Shown: positions 15,128-23,921 of the stretch, one piece after another
Numbering within the stretch: position 1 is the first letter of the stretch
Layout of the letters: each line of letters opens with the position of its first letter
NCBI RefSeq assembly: GCF_008641065.1
Contig: NZ_VTRS01000004.1
Coordinates: forward strand, 1 to 64,000
DNA from: Rhabdaerophilum calidifontis
GTDB taxonomy: Bacteria; Pseudomonadota; Alphaproteobacteria; Rhizobiales; Beijerinckiaceae
DNA length: 64,000 nucleotides
Direction of reading: 5' to 3'
The notes under the pieces: model-generated
Seen by the model: only the letters and a program-made list of their open reading frames with translations
Databases searched by the model: none
What the model was told of the DNA's origin: nothing
Program-made: the position numbers and the translations under genes

Positions 15128-16237
15128 TCAGGCGGCGCGCACCGCGTCGAGGCGCTGCGGTTCGAGGCCGAGCCGGCGACCATTCCCGATATCGAAGAGA
15201 TGGATCGCCGATGGCGGCAGCGCGATGGCGAGCGTCTCGCCGCCCTCGGTGCCGCGGCCATTCGGCTGGACCACGGCGAATTCCGCCTCGCCGAGGCGGC
15301 CGTGGACCAGCCGGCTCGCGCCCATCTCCTCCACGAACTGCACCGCCAGCGCATGGGCGCCCTCGGTGCCGGGGCGGACGAGTTCAACGTCCTCGGGGCG
15401 GATCCCGAGTTCGACCTGCTGCCCCGGAACCGCCGCGAACAGGGCCGGATCGAAGGCGATGTCGACGCCGCCGGCGATCCGCGCGAGGCCGGGGCGGAGG
15501 ATTTCCGCCGGCATGAGGTTCATCGCCGGAGAGCCGAGGAAGGAAGCGACGAAGCGCGTCGCCGGCGTGGCATAGAGCGTGCGCGGCGCGCCGACCTGCT
15601 CGACCCGCCCGCCATGCATGACGACGATCCGGTCCGCGAGCGTCATCGCCTCGATCTGGTCATGCGTCACGAAGATCGATGTCGCGCCGAGGCGCTGGTG
15701 CAGGCGCCGGATCTCGAGCCGCATCTGCACGCGCAGCTTGGCGTCGAGATTGGAGAGCGGCTCGTCGAACAGAAACACCTTCGGCTCGCGGATCATGGCC
15801 CGCCCCATCGCCACACGCTGGCGCTGGCCGCCCGAGAGCTGGCTCGGCTTGCGGTCGAGATAATCCTCGAGCCCGACGATCTTGGCGATCTCGCCGATCC
15901 GCGCCAGACGCTCGGCCTTGGGCCGGCCCGCCACTTTGAGCGCGTAGCCGATATTCTCCGCCACCGTCATGTGCGGATAGAGCGCGTAATTCTGGAACAC
16001 CATCGCGCAACCGCGCTCGCGCGGTTCGAGCCGGTTGACGATGGTACCGCCGATGGCGATCTCGCCACCATCGATCGTCTCAAGCCCGGCAATCATGCGT
16101 AGCAGCGTCGATTTTCCACAGCCCGACGGCCCCAGGATCACCAGGAACTCGCCATTGGCGATCGAAAGATCGACCCCGTGCAGCACGCGGGTCGGTCCGT
16201 AGGTCTTGGTGATGCCGCGGATCTCGATATCGGCCAT
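15128..16237 (-). CDS. ugpC: sn-glycerol-3-phosphate ABC transporter ATPase UgpC
   Basis: 369 residues. Nucleotide-binding domain: [51 protein letters not shown] and the switch His in [13 protein letters not shown]. The C-terminal TOBE-type domain has [10 protein letters not shown]. This architecture is the MalK/UgpC class. With UgpA, E and B it imports glycerol-3-phosphate and possibly glycerophosphodiesters across the inner membrane, chiefly as a phosphate source. It lies 18 bases after ugpE. The assignment over other sugar importers rests on the substrate-binding protein and permeases of the same operon. Confidence 0.9.
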   Translation of the reverse strand: MADIEIRGITKTYGPTRVLHGVDLSIANGEFLVILGPSGCGKSTLLRMIAGLETIDGGEIAIGGTIVNRLEPRERGCAMVFQNYALYPHMTVAENIGYALKVAGRPKAERLARIGEIAKIVGLEDYLDRKPSQLSGGQRQRVAMGRAMIREPKVFLFDEPLSNLDAKLRVQMRLEIRRLHQRLGATSIFVTHDQIEAMTLADRIVVMHGGRVEQVGAPRTLYATPATRFVASFLGSPAMNLMPAEILRPGLARIAGGVDIAFDPALFAAVPGQQVELGIRPEDVELVRPGTEGAHALAVQFVEEMGASRLVHGRLGEAEFAVVQPNGRGTEGGETLAIALPPSAIHLFDIGNGRRLGLEPQRLDAVRAA

Positions 16238-16255
16238 GGCGGCCTCCCTTCCGGT

Positions 16256-17149
16256 TCACTTGTCCGAGGCGATGAGGCCGCGGACGAAATAATGCTGCAT
16301 GAAGATGACGACCAGCAGCGGCGGCACCATCACCATCAGCGTGGCGGCCATCGCCTCGTTCCAGATCGGCGGCTGGCCGAACAGCGGGCCGGGCACGATC
16401 TTCTGGAGCTGCATCGTCGCCGTGGCCATGGATTGCTCGGTGGTGATCAGCAGCGGCCAGAGATACTGGTTCCAGGCATAGACGAACATGATCGTCGCAA
16501 GCGCCGCCATGTTGTTGCGCGAGAGCGGCAGCAGATGCTCGATGAAGAAACGCACCGGCCCGGCCCCGTCCATCTTCGCCGCCTCGACGAGGCTGTCGGG
16601 GATCGTCAGGAAGAACTGCCGGTAGAGGAAGGTGCCGGTCGCGGTGGCGATCAGCGGCAGGATGAGCCCGGTATAGGAATTGAGCAGGTTGACCGGCGGC
16701 AAGGCGAGCTCGATCCCGAACAGCCAGACGAGCCAGCGCAGGGGCTCGGCGACATCGGCCGCCACCGCATAGGTCGGGACGATGCGGACCTCGAGCGGCA
16801 GCATCAGCGTGATGAAGATCATCCAGAAGAACACCATCCGGAGCCGGTAGCGGAAGAACACGATCGAGAAAGCCGAAATGGCGGCGAGAATAACCTTCCC
16901 GACCGTCACGCCGACTGCAACGATCAGCGAATTCAGCATCTTGGCCCCGAAATCCGACTTGCTCCAGACCTTGGCGTAGTTCTCGACGAGGTGATTGCCG
17001 GGAATCAGCGACATCGGCACCTGGTTGACGCTCGGCAGGTCATGCGTCGAGGCGATGAAGACGACATAGATCGGGAAGGCCGTCACGATCAGCCCGACGA
17101 TCATCAGCGCATGCGTCAGCGCGTCCAGCAGGGGAGAACGTTCGATCAT
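16256..17149 (-). CDS. ugpE: glycerol-3-phosphate ABC transporter permease UgpE
   Basis: 297 residues, six predicted membrane helices, beginning MIERSPLLDALTHALMIVGL. The coupling loop for the ATPase is EAAKMDGAGPVRFFIEHLLP, the EAA motif of MalG-type permeases. VFIASTHDLPSVNQVPMSLI and GNHLVENYAKVWSKSDFG in the first periplasmic loop are typical of UgpE. It pairs with UgpA to form the membrane pore. It follows ugpA by nine bases and precedes ugpC by 18, so all are one transcript. Confidence 0.92.
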   Translation of the reverse strand: MIERSPLLDALTHALMIVGLIVTAFPIYVVFIASTHDLPSVNQVPMSLIPGNHLVENYAKVWSKSDFGAKMLNSLIVAVGVTVGKVILAAISAFSIVFFRYRLRMVFFWMIFITLMLPLEVRIVPTYAVAADVAEPLRWLVWLFGIELALPPVNLLNSYTGLILPLIATATGTFLYRQFFLTIPDSLVEAAKMDGAGPVRFFIEHLLPLSRNNMAALATIMFVYAWNQYLWPLLITTEQSMATATMQLQKIVPGPLFGQPPIWNEAMAATLMVMVPPLLVVIFMQHYFVRGLIASDK

Positions 17150-17158
17150 GAGCCGGCC

Positions 17159-18043
17159 TCAGGCGTAATGGACGCGCCGCTCGACATAGCGGAACTGGAT
17201 GAAGGTGAGCGCGACGACAAGCAGCATCAGCACGATGGATTGCGCAGCGGCCATCGAATAATCGAGACCCTTGAAGCCGTCGGAATAGATCTTGAACACC
17301 ATCAGATCGGTGGCGCGCGCCGGGCCGCCGCCGGTGGTAATGTCGACGATGCCGAAACTGTCGACGAAACTCTCGGTGATGTTGATCACCAGGAGGAAGA
17401 ACAGGGTCGGCTGGAGAAGCGGGATCTGCACGTCGCGCGCGCGGCGCAGCACGCCCGAACCGTCCATCGCCGCGGCCTCGATCAAGGTGCGCGGGATCGC
17501 CTGCAGGGCCGCGAGGAAGAAGATGAAGTTGTAGGCCGCCATCTTCCAGGAATTGGCGATGACGATCAGGATCATCGCATCCCAGCCCTTGAGCGCCGGG
17601 TTCCAGAGATTGGGCGCGAACTGGTTGACGGCCGAGACAAAACCCGCATCCGGCGCGAAGATGAAGCGGAACGCCAGCCCCACGGCCGGCGCGGCGATCG
17701 CATAGGGCCAGAAATAGATGAAGCGGTAGACCCGGTGCCCGGCAAGCTGCCGGTCGACCATCAGCGCCATCAGCAGCGCGGTGGCGATCGAGAGCGATGT
17801 CGAGAGGATCGCGAAGATTATCGAAACGCGAACCGAGTTCCAGTAGACGCTGTCCGAGAATATCTGCTCGAAATTCTGCCAGCCGACCCATTGGTTGGCG
17901 CCGCCGAACGGCGGCTGGGTCGAGAAAGCCCAATAGAGCGCCTGCACGGTCGGCCAGTAGAAGAAGACCAGCACCAGCAGGAGCTGCGGCGCGATCAGCG
18001 CGCCGGCGAGCCAGAGATTGTCGAAGGCGGCGCGCCGCTGCAT
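17159..18043 (-). CDS. ugpA: glycerol-3-phosphate ABC transporter permease UgpA
   Basis: 294 residues with six hydrophobic segments. The first (LLLVLVFFYWPTVQALYWAF) is the expected UgpA start region, and the loop EAAAMDGSGVLRRARDVQIP is the EAA coupling motif. The first periplasmic loop carries FSTQPPFGGANQWVGWQNFEQ split over the usual position. It heterodimerises with UgpE. It comes after ugpB across a strong hairpin, which would let the binding protein be made in excess of the pore. Confidence 0.92.
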   Translation of the reverse strand: MQRRAAFDNLWLAGALIAPQLLLVLVFFYWPTVQALYWAFSTQPPFGGANQWVGWQNFEQIFSDSVYWNSVRVSIIFAILSTSLSIATALLMALMVDRQLAGHRVYRFIYFWPYAIAAPAVGLAFRFIFAPDAGFVSAVNQFAPNLWNPALKGWDAMILIVIANSWKMAAYNFIFFLAALQAIPRTLIEAAAMDGSGVLRRARDVQIPLLQPTLFFLLVINITESFVDSFGIVDITTGGGPARATDLMVFKIYSDGFKGLDYSMAAAQSIVLMLLVVALTFIQFRYVERRVHYA

Positions 18044-18063
18044 GGGGGCTTCCTCAAACGCGG

Positions 18064-18090
18064 GGCGGGGCGCCGCGAGGGCGCCCCGCC
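18064..18090. other. 11-bp hairpin between ugpB and ugpA
   Basis: Perfect arms GGCGGGGCGCC (18064-18074) and GGCGCCCCGCC (18080-18090) with a 5-base loop lie 18 bases past the ugpB stop. No T-run follows. Such hairpins after binding-protein genes usually block 3'-to-5' decay, raising the level of the upstream message. Confidence 0.65.
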
Positions 18091-18108
18091 GGGTTCATGC
18101 CTGGATGA

Positions 18109-19449
18109 TCAGGGGAGCTGCTTGCCCTTGAAGGTCTGCTCGAAGCGGCGGAGGATCTGGTTCGAGCGGGCGACCGCCTCGTCGAGCGCCGCCTGCATAT
18201 CCTTCTTGCCGGTGAAGGCGGCTTCGAGCTCGGCGCGGATCTCGGCGCGGATCTGCGTGAAATTGCCGAGGCGGATGCCGCGGGACACCGCGGTCGGGGG
18301 CGTGAAGGTCAGCGATTCGATCGCCAGTTCGCGGCCGGCGCGCTTCGGATCGGCGTAGAAGCCGCCATCGACCATCGCCTTGAAGCCGGTCTTGGTGACG
18401 GGGATGTAGCCGGTCACGTCCGCGAACCACTGCTCTTCCTTCGGCTGGAGCAGGAACTGGATATAGGCCGCCGCCGCCTCGTATTCGCCCTTCGACTTGC
18501 CCTGGAGCACCCAGAGCGAGGCGCCGCCGACCAGGCTGTTGTGGCGCTTGAAGTCCTTGTAGACGGGCAACTTGGCCACGCCCCATTTGAGGTCGGCCTT
18601 GGCGGTCGAGCCGACGACGCCGTGATTGGCGACCGAGCTCAGCATCGAGGCGCAGGTGCCGTCGGTGAAGGCCTGGAGGATGGTCTTGCCGGTCTGCGCG
18701 GTCTGGATCCGGGCGACGCCCTCGTCGAGGAGCTTCTTCCAATCCTTCATGTAGTCGGCAAACTTGGTCTTGTTGAAGACCATCTCGGCATCGAGGCCAT
18801 CATAGCCGTTGTTCTTGGTGGCGATCGGGATATTGTGGATCGCCGAGAACTGCTCGAGCGGCATCCAGGTATCGTAATCAAAGGCGAAACCGCATTCGAC
18901 GCCGGCCTTCTTCATCGCGCGGAGGTCGTCGAACCATTCCTCGACGGTTTCCGGCGCCTTAGACTTGCCGATCTTCGCCCAGGCGTCCTTGTTCCAGTAG
19001 AGCAGCGCGGAAGACGAATTGTAGGGGAAGGACCACATCTCGCCCTTGGACGTCGCGTAATAATTGGCGATCCCCGGGAAATAGGCCGACCAATCGATCT
19101 TCATGTTGAAGTCCTTGGCCAGCTGAGGCGCGTTGTAGGTCGCGCCGGAGAGCATGAAGTTCACCGTGCCCGCATCATAGATCTGCACCAGCGTCGGATG
19201 CTGCTTGGAGCGGAACGCCGCGATCGTGTTCTGCTCGGCCTTGTCGTAGCCGCCCTGGCCGACGCACTTGGCCTCGTACTTGGTCTGGCTCTCGTTGAAG
19301 CGCTTGCAATGCTCTTCCATGATCTCGCCGAGCCGGCCGGTGAGCCCGTACCAGAACTCGAATTTCTGGCGCTCCTGCGCCTGCGCGGCATGGCCGCCGA
19401 GGAACGTCGAAGCCGCGAGAAAAGCCGCGGCGAAAGGCCGGATCTGCAT
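18109..19449 (-). CDS. ugpB: glycerol-3-phosphate-binding protein UgpB
   Basis: About 446 residues from the ATG at 19449, preceded by AGGGG at 7 bases; the frame stays open further upstream but that part lacks a ribosome site. A Sec signal peptide (MQIRPFAAAFLAASTFLGGH, cleaved after AQA) leads to the UgpB-type start KFEFWYGLTGRLGEIMEEHC and NESQTKYEAKCVGQGGYDKA, with the tryptophan-rich GEMWSFPYNSSSALLYWNKD later. It is the periplasmic receptor of the importer and the first gene of the operon. PHO-box-like half-sites lie 90-130 bases upstream, consistent with induction in phosphate starvation. Confidence 0.92.
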   Translation of the reverse strand: MQIRPFAAAFLAASTFLGGHAAQAQERQKFEFWYGLTGRLGEIMEEHCKRFNESQTKYEAKCVGQGGYDKAEQNTIAAFRSKQHPTLVQIYDAGTVNFMLSGATYNAPQLAKDFNMKIDWSAYFPGIANYYATSKGEMWSFPYNSSSALLYWNKDAWAKIGKSKAPETVEEWFDDLRAMKKAGVECGFAFDYDTWMPLEQFSAIHNIPIATKNNGYDGLDAEMVFNKTKFADYMKDWKKLLDEGVARIQTAQTGKTILQAFTDGTCASMLSSVANHGVVGSTAKADLKWGVAKLPVYKDFKRHNSLVGGASLWVLQGKSKGEYEAAAAYIQFLLQPKEEQWFADVTGYIPVTKTGFKAMVDGGFYADPKRAGRELAIESLTFTPPTAVSRGIRLGNFTQIRAEIRAELEAAFTGKKDMQAALDEAVARSNQILRRFEQTFKGKQLP

Positions 19450-19520
19450 CGGAATCCCCTGCTGGTTACCGCACGCAGCCGCATGGGCGGCGCCGCGCGA
19501 GCCTCCCTGAAAGGCTCTTC

Positions 19521-19576
19521 GTCCTAGCGAGGCTCGATGACGGATCGGCGAAGCCGCCATTGCATTTTGATGACAG
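19521..19576 (-). promoter_or_regulatory. candidate PhoB half-sites and -10 before ugpB
   Basis: On the minus strand CTGTCAT (19576-19570) and CCGTCAT (19543-19537) are 33 bases apart, i.e. three PhoB helical steps of 11, with a weak copy at 19565-19559. Ten bases beyond the last half-site is TAGGAC as a possible -10, the same spacing seen at pstS. The middle repeats are degenerate, so this is only a candidate. Confidence 0.4.
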
Positions 19577-19602
19577 CGTCTCGGCGCCGCGAGAGATCGG
19601 AC

Positions 19603-20298
19603 TCAGACGCTCACACGACGGCGGATCTCGCCCTCGTCGAAGCTCGCGCGGTCGCCGGCAAGGGTGATCTCGCCGCGATCCATCACATGCCAGCGATCGG
19701 CGAGTTCCTTGGCGAAATCGAGATATTGTTCGACGAGCACGATCGCCATGTCGCCCCTCTGGCGGAGATAGCCGATCGTGCGGCCGATATCCTTGATGAT
19801 GGAAGGCTGGATCCCCTCGGTCGGCTCGTCGAGCACCAGGACCTTCGGGCGCGTCACCAGCGCACGGGCGAGGGCGAGCTGCTGCTGCTGGCCGCCGGAA
19901 AGATCGCCGCCACGCCGGCCAAGCATGGATTTGAGGACCGGAAACAGGTCGAACAATTCCTCGGGCACGAAGCGCTCGGTGCGCCGGAGTGGCGCGAAGC
20001 CGGTTTCGAGGTTTTCCCGCACCGTGAGAAGCGGGAAGATCTCGCGCCCCTGCGGCACGAAGGCAATGCCGCACCGGGTGCGGTCCTCCGGGCGCATGCC
20101 GGCGAGATCGACGCCTTCCAGCATGATCCGGCCGCCGGAGACCGGATGCTGGCCGACGATTGCACGCATCAACGAGGTCTTGCCGACGCCGTTGCGCCCC
20201 AGCACGCAGGTCACCTCGCCCGGCAGCGCCGTCAGCGAAACACGCCGGAGCGCCTGCGCCGCACCATAATGAAGATCGACCGCCTCGACGCTCAGCAT
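19603..20298 (-). CDS. urtE: urea ABC transporter ATPase UrtE
   Basis: 231 residues. MLSVEAVDLHYGAAQALRRV is followed by Walker A GRNGVGKTSLMRAI, signature LSGGQQQQLALARAL, Walker B VLVLDEPTEGIQP and LVEQYLDFAKELADR; GIQPSIIKDIG is characteristic of UrtE within the LivF-like ATPases. It is one of the two ATPases that drive urea import by the Urt system. It is the last gene of urtABCDE and abuts urtD with one base between. No terminator is visible in the short stretch after it. Confidence 0.93.
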   Translation of the reverse strand: MLSVEAVDLHYGAAQALRRVSLTALPGEVTCVLGRNGVGKTSLMRAIVGQHPVSGGRIMLEGVDLAGMRPEDRTRCGIAFVPQGREIFPLLTVRENLETGFAPLRRTERFVPEELFDLFPVLKSMLGRRGGDLSGGQQQQLALARALVTRPKVLVLDEPTEGIQPSIIKDIGRTIGYLRQRGDMAIVLVEQYLDFAKELADRWHVMDRGEITLAGDRASFDEGEIRRRVSV

Positions 20299-20299
20299 G

Positions 20300-21067
20300 T
20301 CACCGCCCCAGATAGACTTCGATCACGCGTGGATTGCTGGCGACAGCGTCGATACTCCCTTCGGCGAGCACCGCGCCCTCGTGCAGGCACATCACCCTGC
20401 AGCCAAGCGCGCGGACGAAACCCATATCGTGCTCGACCACGATCACCGAATGGTCGCGGTTGATGTCCTTGAGCAATTCGGCGGTGGCCTCGGTTTCCGC
20501 ATCGGTCATGCCGGCGACAGGCTCGTCGACGAGGAGCAGACTCGGATCCTGCGCGAGCAGCATCGCGATCTCGAGCCATTGCTTCTGGCCGTGGCTCAGC
20601 TCGCCCGCGAGCCGGCGGCGATGCTCCTGCAGGCGCACACGCTCCAGCACCGCATCGATCCGCGCCGCCGGGATGCGGTTGCGCGCGCCGAACAGCGCCG
20701 AGAGCGGGTCGCGCGGGCCCTTCAGCGCCAGCAGCACGTTGTCTGCCACGCTGTGGCTCTCGAACACGGTCGGCTTCTGGAACTTGCGGCCGATGCCCAG
20801 CTCGGCGATCGCGGCTTCGTCGTGACGCGTCAGATCGATCGTTCCCTGCCGAAAGAGGACATCCCCGTCATCCGGACGCGTCTTGCCGGTGATGACATCC
20901 ATCATCGTCGTCTTGCCGGCACCGTTCGGGCCGATCACGGCGCGCATCTCGCCCGGCTCCAGCGTGAAGGACAGCGAATTGAGCGCACGGAACCCGTCGA
21001 AGGATACCGAGACGCCGTCGAGGTAGAGGATCGCGCCGGTCACGGCATGGCTGGAGGGCGGGTTCAT
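20300..21067 (-). CDS. urtD: urea ABC transporter ATPase UrtD
   Basis: 255 residues from the ATG at 21067; the frame is open far upstream through urtC but that part is a shadow. Walker A is GPNGAGKTTMMDVITGKTRP, the signature is the LivG-like LSHGQKQWLEIAMLLA and Walker B is LLLVDEPVAGMTDAE, followed by VVEHDMGFVRALG. The TGKTRPD stretch and DLTRHDEAAIAELGIGRKFQ are typical of UrtD. It partners UrtE. The start overlaps the urtC stop by four bases (ATGA), which fits one tightly coupled operon. Confidence 0.93.
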   Translation of the reverse strand: MNPPSSHAVTGAILYLDGVSVSFDGFRALNSLSFTLEPGEMRAVIGPNGAGKTTMMDVITGKTRPDDGDVLFRQGTIDLTRHDEAAIAELGIGRKFQKPTVFESHSVADNVLLALKGPRDPLSALFGARNRIPAARIDAVLERVRLQEHRRRLAGELSHGQKQWLEIAMLLAQDPSLLLVDEPVAGMTDAETEATAELLKDINRDHSVIVVEHDMGFVRALGCRVMCLHEGAVLAEGSIDAVASNPRVIEVYLGR

Positions 21068-22206
21068 GGCGTCTGCCCCGCCTCGGCCCGGGTGGGCCCG
21101 CGACCGGCGCCCCCGAAGCGGGCGAAAATATCGCCGGCAAGGCCGACAAGGCCACGCGGCAGGGCGATCGTCACCAGAATAAACAGCCCGCCGAGCGCGA
21201 AAAGCCAGTAGGGCGCGAGAAAGCCGGTGGTGAAAACGGTCTTCAGCGCATTGACGACCACTGCGCCCAGAGCCGCCCCGACCAGCGTGCCACGCCCGCC
21301 GACCGCGACCCAGACGATCGCCTCGATCGAATTCGTCGGCTGGAACTCGCTCGGGTTGATGATGCCGATCTGCGGCACATAGAGCGCGCCGGCAAGCCCG
21401 GCGATCATCGCCGAAAGCGTGAACACCACGAGCTTGAAATACTCCACCCGGTAGCCGATGAAGCGCGTGCGGCTCTCGGCATCGCGGATCGCCACGAGCA
21501 CCTTGCCATAGGTCGAGGTGACGATCATCCGCGCGAGGAGAAAGGTTCCGATCAGCGCGAGCCCGGTGATCACGAACAGCGCGACGCGCGTGCCCTGCGC
21601 CTGCACGGGAAAGCCGAGGATATCCTTGAAATCGGTGAGGCCGTTGTTGCCGCCGAACCCCATGTCGTTGCGGAAGAAGGCCAGAAGCAGCGCATAGGTC
21701 AGTGCCTGCGAGATGATCGAGAGATAGACGCCCGTGACGCGCGAGCGGAAGGCCAGCCAACCGAACACGAAGGCGAGCAGCCCCGGCACCAGCAGCACCA
21801 TCAGCAGCGCATAGGGAAACATGTCGAAGCCGTGCCAGAACCAGGGCAGTTCCTTCCAGTTCAGGAAGACCATGAAATCCGGCAGGACCGGATGACCATA
21901 GACGCCGCGGGTGCCGATCTGGCGCATCAGATACATGCCCATCGCATAGCCTCCGAGCGCGAAAAACGCACCGTGGCCGAGGCTGAGGATTCCGCAATAA
22001 CCCCAGACGAGATCCAGGCCGATCGCCAGCATCGCGTAGCAGAGATACTTGCCGAGCAGCACCACCATCCCGGTCGGAACGTGGAAGGGCGAGCCCGGCG
22101 GCACCAGCAGGTTGCAGACCGGCACAAGCAGGACCAGCGCCGCAACCAGCGCCAGGAAGACCAGCCCCCGCCCTTCGAGAAAGCGCACGAAACGCAGCGT
22201 GATCAT
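21064..22206 (-). CDS. urtC: urea ABC transporter permease UrtC
   Basis: 380 residues from the ATG at 22206. A LivM-type permease with about ten hydrophobic segments: the core has LCYAMLAIGLDLVWGYCGIL followed by SLGHGAFFALGGYAMGMYLM, and the coupling region AIRDAESRTRFIGYRVEYFK. The insertion RGVYGHPVLPDFMVFLNWKE is characteristic of UrtC. It forms the urea channel with UrtB. Start and stop both overlap the neighbours by four bases (urtB stop, urtD start). Confidence 0.94.
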   Translation of the reverse strand: MITLRFVRFLEGRGLVFLALVAALVLLVPVCNLLVPPGSPFHVPTGMVVLLGKYLCYAMLAIGLDLVWGYCGILSLGHGAFFALGGYAMGMYLMRQIGTRGVYGHPVLPDFMVFLNWKELPWFWHGFDMFPYALLMVLLVPGLLAFVFGWLAFRSRVTGVYLSIISQALTYALLLAFFRNDMGFGGNNGLTDFKDILGFPVQAQGTRVALFVITGLALIGTFLLARMIVTSTYGKVLVAIRDAESRTRFIGYRVEYFKLVVFTLSAMIAGLAGALYVPQIGIINPSEFQPTNSIEAIVWVAVGGRGTLVGAALGAVVVNALKTVFTTGFLAPYWLFALGGLFILVTIALPRGLVGLAGDIFARFGGAGRGPTRAEAGQTP

Positions 22207-23801
22207 TGTTCCACCGCCCGGCCCTTGAGCGCGAAGAGCCCGCGCGGCCGCTTCTGGATGAAAAGGATCAAAAGGACGAGAATCAGGATCTTGCCCAGCA
22301 CCGCGCCGGCGAAAGGTTCCATCACCTTGTTGGCGATGCCGAGTGTGAAGGCCGCGACCAAGGTGCCCCACAGATTGCCGACGCCGCCGAACACCACGAC
22401 CATGAAGCTGTCGATGATGTAGCTCTGGCCGAGATTGGGGCTGACATTGTCGATCTGGCTCAGCGCCACCCCGGCGATACCGGCGATGCCGGAGCCAAGC
22501 CCGAAGGTCATCGCGTCGACGAAGCGGGTGCGGATGCCCATCGCCGCGGCCATGCGCCGGTTCTGCGTCACCGCCCGCATCTGGAGCCCCAGCGGCGTCG
22601 CCTTGAGAACGATCAGCAGCCCGAGGAACACCACAAGCGTGAACACAACGATCCAGAGCCGGCCATAGGTGATCTGGAGCCCGAGGAACTCGAAGGCGCC
22701 GGACATGTAGGATGGCGCGGAAACCTCGCGGTTGGTCGGCCCGAACCAGGTGCGGATCGCCTGCTGGAGCACGAGGCTCACCCCGAAGGTCGCGAGCAGG
22801 GTTTCGAGCGGCCGGCCGTAGAGGAAGCGGATGATGCCCCGCTCGATCGCCACGCCGACTAGGCCCGCCACGAGGAAGGCGAGCGGGATCGCGATCGGCA
22901 GCGACCAATCGAGATGCTGCGGCGCGTTCTGCCGCAAGGCTTCCTGCACGAGAAAGGTGACATAGGCGCCGATCATCACCATCTCGCCATGTGCCATGTT
23001 GATCACGCCCATGACGCCGAAGGTGATGGCGAGGCCGATCGCCGCGAGCAGCAGCACCGAGCCCAGCGAAACGCCGAACCAGACGGTCTGCGCCGCAGCG
23101 CGGAATTGCTGGCGCTGCTCGATGGCGCCGATGCCTTGCGTGATCGCGGCCCGGAGCGGCCCTGCGGTCGGGCCCAGCATCTGCCGCAGCAGGCCGAGCG
23201 CCTCGGTGTCGCCAGTCTCGGCGAGGCGGCGCACGGCGTCGATGCGTACGCTTTCCGGCACGCCGGTATCCGCAAGCATGATGGCGGCGTGCGCCTCCTC
23301 CAGAACGCGGCGGATCTCGCCGCGCGGCTCGCGGGCGATCGCGGTCTCGATCGCCGCGCGCGCCGCCGGATCGCGCGAGCGGAAGACGCTCTCCGCCGCC
23401 CGCAGCCGCACCGCCGGATCGGGCGAGAGCAGGGTCATGGTGCCGAGTGCGGCCTGCACGACATTGCGCAGCCGGTTGTTGAGGCGGATCACAACGGCAT
23501 CGCCGGGCATGGCCGCCGGGAGACCGGTGCGGGCGTCGAAGGCGGTGCCGGCGGCGTCGCGCCAGAACACCCCGCGCGAAGCCGGATGCGCGAAAAGCCG
23601 CCGCTCGCCGAGCGCCTGAAGGATCGCTACAGCCTGCGGCGCGCCGGATTGCGCAACGCCGCCGATCGCGGCTTCGGTCTCGGCGAAGCTGTCGGCAAGG
23701 AAGCGGTCGAGCGCGGCATCGACCCCCTCGGCGCGGGCGGGCGACAGGAACATTGCGCAGAGCAAAACGGCAAGAGCCGCGAGAAGCCGGCAAAAGCGCA
23801 T
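22203..23801 (-). CDS. urtB: urea ABC transporter permease UrtB
   Basis: 532 residues, the usual long UrtB form. A signal peptide (MRFCRLLAALAVLLCAMFLS, ending ARA) leads to a helical periplasmic domain of roughly 200 residues with HEAT-like repeats (PDPAVRLRAAESVFRSRDPA). The LivH-type membrane domain starts near residue 240 with VSLGSVLLLAAIGLAITFGV and MGVINMAHGEMVMIGAYVTF. The N-terminal domain is a hallmark that separates UrtB from ordinary LivH. It follows urtA after 120 bases containing a hairpin. Confidence 0.94.
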   Translation of the reverse strand: MRFCRLLAALAVLLCAMFLSPARAEGVDAALDRFLADSFAETEAAIGGVAQSGAPQAVAILQALGERRLFAHPASRGVFWRDAAGTAFDARTGLPAAMPGDAVVIRLNNRLRNVVQAALGTMTLLSPDPAVRLRAAESVFRSRDPAARAAIETAIAREPRGEIRRVLEEAHAAIMLADTGVPESVRIDAVRRLAETGDTEALGLLRQMLGPTAGPLRAAITQGIGAIEQRQQFRAAAQTVWFGVSLGSVLLLAAIGLAITFGVMGVINMAHGEMVMIGAYVTFLVQEALRQNAPQHLDWSLPIAIPLAFLVAGLVGVAIERGIIRFLYGRPLETLLATFGVSLVLQQAIRTWFGPTNREVSAPSYMSGAFEFLGLQITYGRLWIVVFTLVVFLGLLIVLKATPLGLQMRAVTQNRRMAAAMGIRTRFVDAMTFGLGSGIAGIAGVALSQIDNVSPNLGQSYIIDSFMVVVFGGVGNLWGTLVAAFTLGIANKVMEPFAGAVLGKILILVLLILFIQKRPRGLFALKGRAVEQ

Positions 23802-23873
23802 CTCTTCGGGTCCGGTTCGAGAAAAGCGAGGCGGCCTCCCGCGCGGCCAGCATGCGGGAAACCGGGGAAGACC

Positions 23874-23898
23874 GGCCGTGGGGACGCACCCCGCGGCC
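23874..23898. other. hairpin between urtA and urtB
   Basis: GGCCGTGGGG and CCCCGCGGCC form a 10-bp stem (one G-U type mismatch) with a 5-base loop, 23 bases past the urtA stop. There is no T-run. The likely effect is to stabilise the urtA end of the message. Confidence 0.55.
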
Positions 23899-23921
23899 AG
23901 GCCGGCATCAATCCGACTTAA

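Noticed and set aside
16178-18358. 726-codon open frame on the plus strand across the ugp operon
   Set aside because: It is antisense to three clear transporter genes, is rich in Arg/His/Asp/Gln as expected from a GC-rich shadow frame, and has no domain.
19450-19560. N-terminal extension of UgpB
   Set aside because: It would hide the signal peptide, lacks a ribosome-binding site, and the ATG at 19449 has a good one.
21064-23889. Very long minus-strand frame covering urtC plus a region antisense-shifted to urtB
   Set aside because: Only the part from the ATG at 22206 encodes a recognisable protein (UrtC); upstream it is the wrong frame of urtB.
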